Part shown: positions 32,275 to 40,014 of the stretch, in pieces | Layout: the number at the start of each line of letters is the position of its first letter | Numbering within the stretch: position 1 is the first letter of the stretch | Origin: Novosphingobium sediminicola | Lineage (GTDB): Bacteria > Pseudomonadota > Alphaproteobacteria > Sphingomonadales > Sphingomonadaceae | Assembly: GCF_014196525.1 (NCBI RefSeq) | Contig: NZ_JACIDX010000027.1 | Coordinates: 1 to 42,759 of the forward strand | Length of the DNA: 42,759 nt | Direction of reading: 5' to 3' | Notes under the pieces: generated by a model | Seen by the model: only the letters and a program-made list of their open reading frames with translations | What the model was told of the DNA's origin: nothing | Databases searched by the model: none | Program-made: the position numbers and the translations under genes

Positions 32275-33282
32275 ATGCGGTTCCAGCGACTGGACCTCAA
32301 CCTACTGGTGGCCTTGGACGTGCTGCTGGCGGAAAAGAGCGTGAGCCTTGCCGCCGACCGGCTGTGCCTGTCGCAATCGGCCACGTCTTCGGCGCTGGGC
32401 CGCCTGCGCGATTATTTCGGCGATGAACTGCTGGTGGTCAAAGGCCGCTCGATGGTGCTGACCGCGCGGGCCGAGGAATTGATCGAACCGGTGCGCGCGG
32501 TGCTGGACCAGATCCGCTCCACCATCGCCATCGCCCCCGAATTCGACCCGGCCACCTGTGATCGCCAGATCCGCTTCATGGCCTCGGATTATTCAACGCA
32601 GGTGCTGCTGGCGGGCGCGCTGGCGATGATCGAGGCCGAGGCGCCCAATATGCGCTTTGAAATCCAGCCGATGGGCGACAGCCCGATCGACACGCTGGAA
32701 CGCGGCCAGATCGACCTGCTCCTGACCATCGACTATGCGATCAGCTCGGACCACCCCAGCCAGGTGCTGTTCGAGGACGATTATGTCGTGGTGGGCGATG
32801 CGAACAATCCGGCGATGGAGGGCGACATGACGCGCGAGAAATATTTCGCGCTGGGCCATGTAACGGCGCGTTTCGGCAAAAGCCGGACGCCCGCCTTCGA
32901 CGACTGGTTCGTGCGTCGCCAAAAGACTCAGCGCCGGATCGAGGTGGTCGCCCCCACCTTCCTGTCGCAAACCTCGCTGGTGGTGGGGACAAAGCGGATC
33001 GCCACGATGCACCGCCGCCTTGCCTCGCAAATGGTCAAGGTCCTGCCGCTGACCCTGCGCGAGGTGCCGTTTGATATTCCCCCGATCCGCGAGGCGATCC
33101 AGTGGCATATCACCAACAACAATGACCGCGCGCTGCGCTGGGTGGTCGAGCGTTTGGCGGCCATGGCGCAGGAGGACAAGGGCGACATCACCAATGTCGT
33201 GCCGATTGCCGAGGCCAAGCGCGACGAGATCGCCGTACAGTTTCAGCATAACCACCCCAATATGCGGGGCGAAAAGGGCTAA
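32275..33282 (+). CDS. NodD-like LysR-family transcriptional regulator
   Basis: The 335-residue protein begins 'MRFQRLDLNLLVALDVLL', nearly the NodD start, followed by 'AADRLCLSQSATSSALGRLR', 'YFGDELLVVKGR' and 'LTARAEELIEPVRAVL', all in NodD register. Its effector domain has 'FMASDYSTQVLL' and 'TLERGQIDLLLTID', like NodD and related regulators (NahR, DntR, LinR types). NodD responds to flavonoids; some relatives respond to other aromatics. The gene is the last of a plus-strand set with the DAPG-hydrolase-like gene, an unusual position that may give positive feedback. It converges on the HxlR gene with eight bases between stops. Ligand is inferred only. Confidence 0.9.
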   Translation: MRFQRLDLNLLVALDVLLAEKSVSLAADRLCLSQSATSSALGRLRDYFGDELLVVKGRSMVLTARAEELIEPVRAVLDQIRSTIAIAPEFDPATCDRQIRFMASDYSTQVLLAGALAMIEAEAPNMRFEIQPMGDSPIDTLERGQIDLLLTIDYAISSDHPSQVLFEDDYVVVGDANNPAMEGDMTREKYFALGHVTARFGKSRTPAFDDWFVRRQKTQRRIEVVAPTFLSQTSLVVGTKRIATMHRRLASQMVKVLPLTLREVPFDIPPIREAIQWHITNNNDRALRWVVERLAAMAQEDKGDITNVVPIAEAKRDEIAVQFQHNHPNMRGEKG

Positions 33283-33290
33283 TCCGGCGC

Positions 33291-33731
33291 CTAATCCTCT
33301 TCGCGCGCGTCAAAACTGGCGCGCGCGATACGGATCGCCTCGGACTGGGCATTGACCCAGTCGATCAAATGCCGCGCCTGAACCGACAATTCGCGCCCCA
33401 GCGGGGTCAGCGTATAGGACACGCGCGGCGGCACATGATCGGTCGCGGTGCGCAGCACAAAGCCGTCCCGTTCCAGACTGCGCAGTTTGAGCGTCAGTAC
33501 CCGCTGCGAAATCGCCTGTTCGGAGGAAAGCCGCACCAGCGCGCGTTTCAGGTCCGCATGGCGCCATTCCCCCATCGCCAGCACGATCAGCACCAGCGTT
33601 GACCAGCGATCCCCCAGCCGCGCCATGACCTCGCGCACGGGGGCCTCGCGGTCATGGCCATAGCGCGCCATTTCCGCCGAAAGCGCCGCCATCCCGCTTT
33701 CCAGATCATCGGGTAATGCCAAAATCCCCAC
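33291..33731 (-). CDS. HxlR-family winged-helix regulator
   Basis: The core 'APVREVMARLGDRWSTLVLIVL' (residues about 37-58) followed by 'EQAISQRVLTLKLRSLERDG' and 'PRVSYTLTPLGREL' is the HxlR winged helix. From GTG 33731 it has 146 residues; TTG 33722 or ATG 33692 would give 143 or 133. None has a convincing ribosome site, so the start is uncertain. The frame continues upstream but is non-coding there. The gene is divergent from an SDR and the phytoene-desaturase-like gene and likely controls them. HxlR proteins respond to aldehydes, quinones or redox state in several bacteria. Confidence 0.82.
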   Translation of the reverse strand: MGILALPDDLESGMAALSAEMARYGHDREAPVREVMARLGDRWSTLVLIVLAMGEWRHADLKRALVRLSSEQAISQRVLTLKLRSLERDGFVLRTATDHVPPRVSYTLTPLGRELSVQARHLIDWVNAQSEAIRIARASFDAREED

Positions 33732-33740
33732 CCTATGCTG

Positions 33741-33794
33741 GGCACAAAAAAGTGCCTTCTTCCGCTTTGTACGATGCTCAGTAACACCAGCATC
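33741..33794. promoter_or_regulatory. Two inverted repeats in the HxlR/SDR divergent promoter
   Basis: GGCAC (33741-33745) and GTGCC (33752-33756) flank six A bases; GATGCT (33773-33778) and AGCATC (33789-33794) flank ten bases. Both lie in the short gap between the HxlR gene and the SDR. Such dyads fit the dimeric binding of HxlR proteins. The repeats are seen; which one is bound is not known. Confidence 0.45.
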
Positions 33795-33825
33795 AGACAG
33801 GATAAACAAGAGGGAGAAGAAGCCC

Positions 33826-34638
33826 ATGGCCCATGATGCCATCAGGCTGGACGGCAAGATCGCCATCATCACCGGCGGCGCGGGCGGGATCGGCGCGGCA
33901 ACGGCGCAATTGATGACCCTGCGCGGCGCCAAGGTCGCCATTGCCGACATCGACATGCCCCGCGCGCAGGCCGTGGCGACGGGCATTCCCGATGCCCTTG
34001 CGCTGCATCTCGACCTTGAGGACGAGGCCAGCATCGAGGCGATGGTGGCCCAGACCGTGGCCCATTTCGGGCGGCTGGATATTCTGCACAACAATGCGGC
34101 CCTGCTCGGCCCCGATATTGCGCAGCAGGATGGCAATATCGAACATATGGCGACGGCCCTTTGGGACCGGACCTATCGCGTCAATGTGCGCGGCACGATG
34201 ATCGCCTGCCGCGCCGCGCTGCCGCATCTGCGCGAGACGAAAGGCAATATCGTCAACACGGTCAGCTCTCTGGCCTTGCAGGGCCATATGATTCAGGCCG
34301 CCTACAGCTCGTCGAAGGCCGCGATCATCCAGATGACCCGCGCGATTGCCGCATCGCATGGCCGCATGGGCGTGCGATGCAACGCTGTAGCGCCGGGCAT
34401 GACCATGACCCCCGCGCTCAAGGAAGCCTTCCCCCCCGCGCTGCGTCAGGTGGTCGAGGATGAAACCCTGCGCGACCAGTTGGGCGATCCGCAGGACATT
34501 GCCGAGGCGGTGGCCTTTCTGGCCAGCGATGGGGCGCGCAACATCACCGGTCACACGGTCGAATGCGATGGCGGCGGCACCAGCCACGTCCCCGGCCTCG
34601 GCGGATTTCGCGCATTTTTTGAAGGACATACATCATGA
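33826..34638 (+). CDS. Short-chain dehydrogenase/reductase (SDR)
   Basis: The 270-residue protein starts at ATG 33826 after GAGGGAGAAG. Classical SDR motifs are present: 'TGGAGGIGAAT' near residue 16, an Asp after beta-2 ('VAIADID'), 'HNNAALL' (an NNAG variant), catalytic 'YSSSKAA' and 'APGMTMTP'. The adjacent 'VSSLALQG' supplies the active-site Ser. It oxidises or reduces an alcohol/ketone with NAD(P). The Asp after beta-2 suggests NAD preference. It overlaps the phytoene-desaturase-like gene by ATGA, suggesting consecutive steps. Substrate unknown. Confidence 0.92.
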   Translation: MAHDAIRLDGKIAIITGGAGGIGAATAQLMTLRGAKVAIADIDMPRAQAVATGIPDALALHLDLEDEASIEAMVAQTVAHFGRLDILHNNAALLGPDIAQQDGNIEHMATALWDRTYRVNVRGTMIACRAALPHLRETKGNIVNTVSSLALQGHMIQAAYSSSKAAIIQMTRAIAASHGRMGVRCNAVAPGMTMTPALKEAFPPALRQVVEDETLRDQLGDPQDIAEAVAFLASDGARNITGHTVECDGGGTSHVPGLGGFRAFFEGHTS

Positions 34639-36218
34639 GCCAGTTTGACATCGTCGTGATGGGCGGCGGCCATAATGGCCTGACCGCGGCAGCCTATATG
34701 GCCAAGGCAGGCAAGAAGGTGCTGGTGCTGGAGCGCAAACCGCATTTCGGCGGCGGCGTTTCCACCCGCGAATTGATCCAGCCCGGCTACTGGCATGATG
34801 AGCATTCCAATGTGCATATCATGATCCAGGGCAACCCGATGCTGCGCGAGGATGAACTGGGGCTGCTGTCCAAGTTTGGCCTCGAATATATCTATCCCGA
34901 CCTGCCCCATGCCTCGATCTGGGAGGACGGCACGATCGTCCGTTCGTGGAAGGATCTGGACCGCACCTGCGAGGAAATCGCCACCTTCAGCCCGCGCGAT
35001 GCCGAAGCCTATCGCAAATTCGCCCGCGCCAGCATGGACGCGATCCCGATGTTCATGAGCGGCCTCTATTCGCCGCCCTTCCCCATGGGCGCCTTTGTGG
35101 CGATGATGGACCAGTCGGACGAGGGCCGCTTCCTGCTCGATGTGATGAGCCGCAGCGCGCTGGACGTGGTGGAGCAATATTTCGAGAGCGATCTGCTGAA
35201 ATTGCACATCGTGCGGATGGTGACCGAAAACCTGCAGATGCCTGATGAATTGGGCACCGGCATGGGCGCGTTCCTGATGCCGGGGATCATCCATACCTAT
35301 GGCTGCTCGATGCCCAAGGGCGGGTCGGGGCAATTGTCCAAGGCGCTGGTCCGCGCCATCGAGCATTTCGGCGGCGAAGTGCGCTGCGGGGCCGAGGTTT
35401 CGCGCGTGATCGTGTCGGGCGGCAAGGCGGCGGGCCTTGAGCTGACCACGGGCGAGACGTTCATGGCCAAGGATGGCGTGATCGGCGCGATCCATCCCCA
35501 TGTGCTGCGCAAATTCGTGGGCGAAACGCCGGAGCCGGTGTTGCAGCGCGCCGAGCGCGTCACGCAATCGACCTTCTCGATCAACCTGATGCATCTGACG
35601 CTGAAAGAGCGTTTGAAGCTGAAGGTGGGCAATGAAACCAACGCGATGATGACCGAGCTGATGGATTTCTATTCCATCCGCGACATGCTGCTCGAATATG
35701 ACAAGCTGCGCCGGGGCGAGGTTTCGCACCGCCTGATCGCTGGCGGCGACAACACGATCTTTGACCCCAGCCGCGCGCCGGAAGGGGCGGGCGTGTTCTA
35801 TGGCGTCAATTTCGCGCCCTACAACCTCTACCCCGATGGTCCGGGATCATGGGACGCGCGCAAGGAAGAATTCGCCGACCGGGCGCTCGAACAATATCGC
35901 AAGTTCTATTCGAACCTCACCGATGACAACATCACCGGCCGCCTGATCCGCTCGCCCATCGACCATGAACGCGACAGCCCGGCCAGCTTCATCAAGGGCG
36001 ACATCCATGGTTGCGCGCCCTTCATGTATCAATCGGTGGCCCATCGCCCCACGCCCGATCTGGGATCGTTCCGCGTGCCGGGCATCGAGAGCCTCTATCT
36101 GGTCGGCCCCTTCATGCATCCGGGCGGCGGCGTATTCGGCGCCGGGCGCGCCACCGCGATCCAGATGATGGATGATATGGACATTGACTATGACAAGGTC
36201 TGCGGGGGGGCTGTGTAA
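34635..36218 (+). CDS. FAD-dependent oxidoreductase of the phytoene-desaturase/PYROXD2-like family
   Basis: The 527-residue protein starts with 'IVVMGGGHNGLTAAAYMAKAG', the dinucleotide-binding motif of amine-oxidase/phytoene-desaturase flavoproteins, followed by 'VLERKPHFGGGVSTRE'. It ends with 'LYLVGPFMHPGGGVFGAGRA', the typical C-terminal FAD contact. Length fits PYROXD2-like proteins. No carotenoid genes are nearby, so a desaturation or dehydrogenation of an aromatic or alicyclic intermediate is more likely than carotenoid synthesis. It is coupled to the SDR upstream (ATGA) and to a 75-residue gene downstream (TAATG). Substrate is unknown. Confidence 0.87.
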   Translation: MSQFDIVVMGGGHNGLTAAAYMAKAGKKVLVLERKPHFGGGVSTRELIQPGYWHDEHSNVHIMIQGNPMLREDELGLLSKFGLEYIYPDLPHASIWEDGTIVRSWKDLDRTCEEIATFSPRDAEAYRKFARASMDAIPMFMSGLYSPPFPMGAFVAMMDQSDEGRFLLDVMSRSALDVVEQYFESDLLKLHIVRMVTENLQMPDELGTGMGAFLMPGIIHTYGCSMPKGGSGQLSKALVRAIEHFGGEVRCGAEVSRVIVSGGKAAGLELTTGETFMAKDGVIGAIHPHVLRKFVGETPEPVLQRAERVTQSTFSINLMHLTLKERLKLKVGNETNAMMTELMDFYSIRDMLLEYDKLRRGEVSHRLIAGGDNTIFDPSRAPEGAGVFYGVNFAPYNLYPDGPGSWDARKEEFADRALEQYRKFYSNLTDDNITGRLIRSPIDHERDSPASFIKGDIHGCAPFMYQSVAHRPTPDLGSFRVPGIESLYLVGPFMHPGGGVFGAGRATAIQMMDDMDIDYDKVCGGAV

Positions 36219-36445
36219 TGGCGGAGAAGAAGATTGCGCCGATGAAGGTGCTGGACGCCAATAACAAGGAACTGATGGCCGTGCGGCGGATCGAACGCGA
36301 CGGCAATGATCTGGTTATTCGTGGCAAGATCTTTGGCGCGATGCCGATGGTAGCGAAGCTGACGCCGGAACAGGCGCGGGCGGGGTTGAAGCTGCTGGAT
36401 GCGAAAACCATCTGGTTTTTGATTACCCTGCTGTTCCGCAAGTAA
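36218..36445 (+). CDS. Small protein of unknown function
   Basis: This 75-residue protein begins at ATG 36218, one base into the flavoprotein stop, so it is translationally coupled. It starts 'MAEKKIAPMKVLDANNKEL', has a predicted beta-rich middle ('VRRIERDGNDLVIRGKIFG') and an amphipathic then hydrophobic C-terminus ending 'KTIWFLITLLFRK'. I recognise no family. The coupling suggests a partner or accessory of the flavoprotein; a membrane-tethering tail is possible from the last 12 residues. It is also the final gene before a 130-bp regulatory gap. Confidence 0.7.
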   Translation: MAEKKIAPMKVLDANNKELMAVRRIERDGNDLVIRGKIFGAMPMVAKLTPEQARAGLKLLDAKTIWFLITLLFRK

Positions 36446-36452
36446 AACCTGC

Positions 36453-36508
36453 CTCAATTCGATTTCATCAATAGGTAAATCCAATTCAATCCATGAAATC
36501 GGATTGAG
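36453..36508. promoter_or_regulatory. Long imperfect dyad upstream of the VOC/monooxygenase set
   Basis: CTCAATTCGATTTCAT (36453-36468) and ATGAAATCGGATTGAG (36493-36508) are 16-base arms matching at 15 positions around a 24-base spacer. Within it CAATC (36487-36491) and GATTG (36502-36506) form an ATC-N10-GAT element, and CAATTC recurs at 36455 and 36482. The region is AT-rich in a GC-rich window and about 70 bp upstream of the VOC start. NodD-type proteins use ATC-N9-GAT motifs, so the NodD-like regulator at 32275 is the first candidate. A terminator role is less likely because no T run follows. Confidence 0.6.
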
Positions 36509-36576
36509 CCAGATCAAGAAACCAAAGCCTCTCGCGCATCATCCTTGGCCCAACAGAGCAAAGGGAGATGCGCGAG

Positions 36577-37602
36577 ATGGCGATCACAGGCATAAGGCGG
36601 CTGGTGTTTCTGGTGGAGGATCTTGCCACCACCAGCCGGTTTTTCACCGATTACGGGCTGCGGCCCCTCGAACAGGACGCCACCAGCGCAAGGTTCGAAA
36701 CCATGAACGGCGCGCAGGTCCGCCTGCTGCTGCGCGGGCATGGTGATCTGCCCAAGGGCGGCGTACAGACCGGCATCGGCGTTCACGAATGCGTGTGGAG
36801 CGTGGACAGCGCCGAGGCCATGGCGCGCCTCTCCGCCGACCTGTCGCGTGATCACGAATTGCGCGTCGATGCCGAGGGCATCACCCATTTCATCACGCCC
36901 TTTGGCCAGGCCATCGGATTGCAGGTCTGGCAACCCCGCGCCGTCCATGGCGCGCCTAGCCCCAGCAACACGCCCGGCACTGTGGGCCGCCTCAACCAGC
37001 CGCGCAAATGGCTGGCCCGCGCGGTGCCCAAGCGCATTCACCACACGGTCTGGACCTTCCCCGATGTGCAGGTGGCGATGGAATATTATCGCGACCGCCT
37101 CGGCTTCCGCCTGACCGATGTGCAAAAAGGCTTTGGCGTCTATATGCGCGCCGATGGGGCCTATGAGCATCACAACATTTTCCTCGCCAATGCCCATGCG
37201 CCGATGCCCGGTTTCGACGGCACGCTGAAATTCCACCACGCCAATTTCGAATGCGAGGACATTGACGAGATCATGGTGGGCAAGAATCACCTCGACCGTC
37301 TGGGCTACAGCTTTGAAGGTGGCTGGGGCCTTGGCCGCCACCGGTTGACCAGCGCGGCCTTCCTCTACCTCGCCGTGCCGGAGCTGGGCGGCGACATGGA
37401 ATATGGCGCCGATTGCGACTGTGTGGATGACAGTTGGAAGGTGCGCGTGTGGGACGGGGCGTTCGGCACGCTGATCTATATGCACGATCTGCCGCATTGG
37501 CTGCAGCAGGAGCCGGTCTGGGACGTGGCCTATGCGCGTGAGGACCAGCTTCGTTACCTGCCCGCCGACCCAAAGCCTGCGCTGGCTCAAGCTGCTGAAT
37601 AA
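36577..37602 (+). CDS. Two-domain VOC protein, extradiol-dioxygenase-like
   Basis: The 341-residue protein starts at ATG 36577, nine bases after AAGGGAG (the earlier in-frame ATG at 36568 touches that site). The C-terminal VOC domain keeps an extradiol-type metal triad H156 ('IHHTVW'), H221 ('FHHANFE') and E275 ('GGDMEYGAD'). A basic 'PRKWLARAVPKR' segment links the domains. It aligns along its length with the protein at 38837 and shares its 'NTP...NQ.R.W...A.PK' linker. It is followed 13 bases later by a FAD monooxygenase. Cleavage of a hydroxylated ring is likely; other VOC chemistry (isomerase, hydrolase-like) is possible. Confidence 0.85.
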   Translation: MAITGIRRLVFLVEDLATTSRFFTDYGLRPLEQDATSARFETMNGAQVRLLLRGHGDLPKGGVQTGIGVHECVWSVDSAEAMARLSADLSRDHELRVDAEGITHFITPFGQAIGLQVWQPRAVHGAPSPSNTPGTVGRLNQPRKWLARAVPKRIHHTVWTFPDVQVAMEYYRDRLGFRLTDVQKGFGVYMRADGAYEHHNIFLANAHAPMPGFDGTLKFHHANFECEDIDEIMVGKNHLDRLGYSFEGGWGLGRHRLTSAAFLYLAVPELGGDMEYGADCDCVDDSWKVRVWDGAFGTLIYMHDLPHWLQQEPVWDVAYAREDQLRYLPADPKPALAQAAE

Positions 37603-37615
37603 GGGAGAGACGATT

Positions 37616-38734
37616 ATGACAATTTGCATCATCGGCGGCGGGGTGGCGGGCCTTGCTCTGGCCATCGGCCTGCATCAGCGCGGCGTGGCCTGCGAAGTGG
37701 TCGAGCGGGACAAGGACTGGAAGGTCTATCACGTGGGCATCATCGTGCAGGCCAATTTCGTGCGCGCCCTGAACGCTCTGGGCGTGGGCGATGCGGCGGT
37801 GAAGGCGGGCTATGCCTATCGCGGGGCGCGCTTCGTGGACGTTAACGGCAACACGATTGCCGAATTGCCGGGCGATACGGCGGTTGACGGCCTGCCCTCC
37901 GATCTGGGCCTGACGCGCCCCGCGCTGCACAAGGTGCTGACCGACAAGGTGAAGGAACTGGGCATTCCGGTGCGTCTGGGCGTCACCTTCACCACGATGG
38001 AGGATTATGGCGACCATGTGGAACTGGGCTTTTCCGATGGTACCTCCGGTTCGTATGATCTGGTGGTGGGCGCGGATGGTAATTATTCGGCGGTGCGCAA
38101 GGCGATCTTCCCCGAAGCCACCCCGAAATTCACCGGGCAAGGCGTGTGGCGCTATAATGTGCCGCGCCCCGAGGGGCTGGAATGGAGCGATATCTACATT
38201 GGGAACGGCCACAACGGCTTTAACGGCAAGGCCGGCTATTGCCCGCTGACGCCGGAAGAGATGTATATTTTCGCCGTGGTCGAGGAAAAGGGCAACCCGC
38301 GCTTTGCCCCCGAAACGCTGGCGGACGAAATGCGCGCCCGCCTTGCCGGTTATGGCGGCATTCTGGGCGAAGCGGCCAAGGCGGTCACCGATCCTGCGCT
38401 GGTCGTCTATCGCCCGCTGGAGGCCTGCATCATGCCCGATCCGTGGCACAAGGGCCGCGTGGTGCTGATCGGCGATGCCGCCCATTCGGCCACGCCCCAT
38501 CTGGGCCAGGGCGCGGCTATGGCGGTCGAGGATGCGGTGGTTCTGGCCGAGGAACTGGGTCAGGGTGATATTCCAGCCGCCCTGCGCGCCTTTATGGAGC
38601 GGCGGTTTGAACGGGCTAAGCTGGTCGGCACATCCTCGATCCAGTTGGGCGAATGGGAAATGCACCCCGAAAGCGCAGGCGATCCGGTCGAAGTCACCGA
38701 CCGCATCCGCAAGAAGCTGGCAGAGCCTGTCTGA
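37616..38734 (+). CDS. FAD-dependent monooxygenase (salicylate/UbiH type)
   Basis: The 372-residue protein starts at ATG 37616 after GGGAGAG. It has 'CIIGGGVAGLALAIGLHQRG' (FAD), 'DLVVGADGNYSAVR' (DG motif) and 'RVVLIGDAAHSATPHLGQGA' (GD motif). It is a paralogue of the enzyme at 26960 but keeps the canonical DG motif. It lies between two VOC dioxygenase-like genes, an arrangement expected when a ring is hydroxylated and then opened. After its stop is a six-base CGGTTT/AAACCG hairpin (38743-38758). In flavonoid-degrading Herbaspirillum a monooxygenase/dioxygenase pair (FdeE/FdeC) does this job; homology to that pair was not testable here. Confidence 0.9.
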   Translation: MTICIIGGGVAGLALAIGLHQRGVACEVVERDKDWKVYHVGIIVQANFVRALNALGVGDAAVKAGYAYRGARFVDVNGNTIAELPGDTAVDGLPSDLGLTRPALHKVLTDKVKELGIPVRLGVTFTTMEDYGDHVELGFSDGTSGSYDLVVGADGNYSAVRKAIFPEATPKFTGQGVWRYNVPRPEGLEWSDIYIGNGHNGFNGKAGYCPLTPEEMYIFAVVEEKGNPRFAPETLADEMRARLAGYGGILGEAAKAVTDPALVVYRPLEACIMPDPWHKGRVVLIGDAAHSATPHLGQGAAMAVEDAVVLAEELGQGDIPAALRAFMERRFERAKLVGTSSIQLGEWEMHPESAGDPVEVTDRIRKKLAEPV

Positions 38735-38785
38735 TCGAAACCCGGTTTAACGAAACCGATAGCACCGATCCGATGCAATGCGTTT

Positions 38786-38830
38786 CTCCCCAAGGTTGCG
38801 CCCCATCATAAGGGCGCAAACTTTGGGGAG
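38786..38830 (+). promoter_or_regulatory. Hairpin covering the ribosome-binding site of the second VOC gene
   Basis: The strands 38786-38803 (begins CTCCCCAAGG, ends TTGCGCCC) and 38812-38830 (begins GGGCGCAA, ends TTGGGGAG) pair nearly throughout, with one mismatch and one extra base, around an eight-base loop (CATCATAA). The 3' arm contains the GGGGAG ribosome site, and the ATG is at 38837. In RNA this would hide the site, so translation should need melting, a ligand, a protein or an upstream ribosome. It could act as a thermosensor, riboswitch-like element or coupling device. Confidence 0.65.
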
Positions 38831-38836
38831 ATTTGT

Positions 38837-39907
38837 ATGAGCATTTTGGGCGTAGAATCCGTCCTGTTCGGCGTCGATGATCTGGCGCAGAACGCGAAGT
38901 TCTGGACCGATTTCGGTCTGCCGGTGGAAAGCATCACCGAAAACGAGGCCGTGTTCCGCCTCGCCTCGGGCAGCCGGGTGATCCTGTTGCCCCATGGCGA
39001 TGCGCGCCTGCCCAGCCCCGATCCCTATCCCGGCAATGGGGTCAAGGAAACGGTCTGGGGCGTGGATACGGCCGAAAACCTTGAAAAGATCGCGGCCAGT
39101 CTGGCCAGCGAAGTGGCGATCACGCGCGACGATGACGGCACCGTGCATTGCGTATGCCCCGATGGCCAGCCCATCGCCATCCGCGTCTGGGCCAAGCGGA
39201 CGTTCAAATCCGAAGCCAGCCCGGTCAACACGCCCACCTCCCATCCGCGTTTCAACCAGCACCGGATCTGGCGCCACAAGGCGATCCCCAAGACGATCAA
39301 CCATGTGGTGTTCTTCTCGCCCGATTATGTGGGGTCGTTTGAATTTTACGAACGCCATCTGGGCTTTCGCTATATCGACCATTCCCGCGGCGTCGGCATT
39401 TTCTCGCGCGCGGGCGGCACGTTCGAGCATCACTCGATCTTCTGGGTCAATTGCGACCTGCCCTTTGCCCCCGACAATTTCAAATTCATGCATATCGCCT
39501 TTGGTATGGACGATATTGACGAAGTTATGCTGGGCGCCAACCTGATGGCCGAAAAGGGCTGGAAGAACGAGAGCATGAACTCGTCGGGCGGCATCTCGCG
39601 CCACCGGATTTCATCGGCGATCTATTATTACTGCGACATCCCCGGCAAGGGCGGCGAGGCCGAATATCACGCCGACACCGACTACCTCGACGACAATTGG
39701 GTGCCGCGCGCTTGGGACTTCCGCTTTGGCTCGCTGCTCTGGGCCAACAATGCGCCGCCGATCTTTCGCGGGCCGGATATTCCTTGGGATATGCAATTCG
39801 ATGCCGATCGGCGCAGTTTCGCCCCCTATCGCAAGGCGGTTCCGGGCAAGCAGGCGGTCGAGGGCGCTCTTGCCGAGATTACCGAGGATGATGAGCATGC
39901 AATTTAA
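38837..39907 (+). CDS. Two-domain VOC protein, extradiol-dioxygenase-like
   Basis: The 356-residue protein has the metal triad H156 ('INHVVFF'), H219 ('FMHIAFG') and E276 ('GGEAEYHAD') in its C-terminal VOC domain, like its paralogue at 36577. It shares the '.GG.FEHHSIF' segment and the 'RH' region ('SRHRISSA'). The N-terminal domain has no clear metal ligands, as in catechol dioxygenases where it is vestigial. Its ribosome site lies in a strong hairpin. The gene ends a plus-strand run; a series of terminator-like hairpins follows. Function is inferred from the triad and neighbours. Confidence 0.85.
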   Translation: MSILGVESVLFGVDDLAQNAKFWTDFGLPVESITENEAVFRLASGSRVILLPHGDARLPSPDPYPGNGVKETVWGVDTAENLEKIAASLASEVAITRDDDGTVHCVCPDGQPIAIRVWAKRTFKSEASPVNTPTSHPRFNQHRIWRHKAIPKTINHVVFFSPDYVGSFEFYERHLGFRYIDHSRGVGIFSRAGGTFEHHSIFWVNCDLPFAPDNFKFMHIAFGMDDIDEVMLGANLMAEKGWKNESMNSSGGISRHRISSAIYYYCDIPGKGGEAEYHADTDYLDDNWVPRAWDFRFGSLLWANNAPPIFRGPDIPWDMQFDADRRSFAPYRKAVPGKQAVEGALAEITEDDEHAI

Positions 39908-39926
39908 GAAGTAAGGGGTTTTAAAT

Positions 39927-39946
39927 GCGAGGGTCTAGACCCTCGC
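39927..39946. repeat. Perfect 20-bp palindrome
   Basis: GCGAGGGTCTAGACCCTCGC is a gapless palindrome, 20 bases after the VOC stop. ATTTAAAA on the minus-strand side gives it a short T run for leftward transcripts. It may be an intergenic repeat associated with terminators. Confidence 0.7.
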
Positions 39947-40014
39947 GCTCCCTTTACTGTCTGCGTTTGCGCTATGGGTTCGGCGTTTTGTGTCGGACGC
40001 GGCGGTAGAATTTT

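Noticed and set aside
33732..34136. N-terminal extension of the HxlR reading frame across the SDR gene
   Set aside because: Residues upstream are Ser/Ala/Arg-rich antisense of the SDR; HxlR similarity begins only near 33700.
34635..36218. Carotenoid biosynthesis role for the phytoene-desaturase-like gene
   Set aside because: No crtB, crtE or crtY-like neighbours; it is coupled to an SDR and lies in an aromatic catabolic set.
36453..36508. Calling the long dyad a terminator of the flavoprotein operon
   Set aside because: The arms are AT-rich, the spacer is 24 bases and no T run follows; an operator is more likely.
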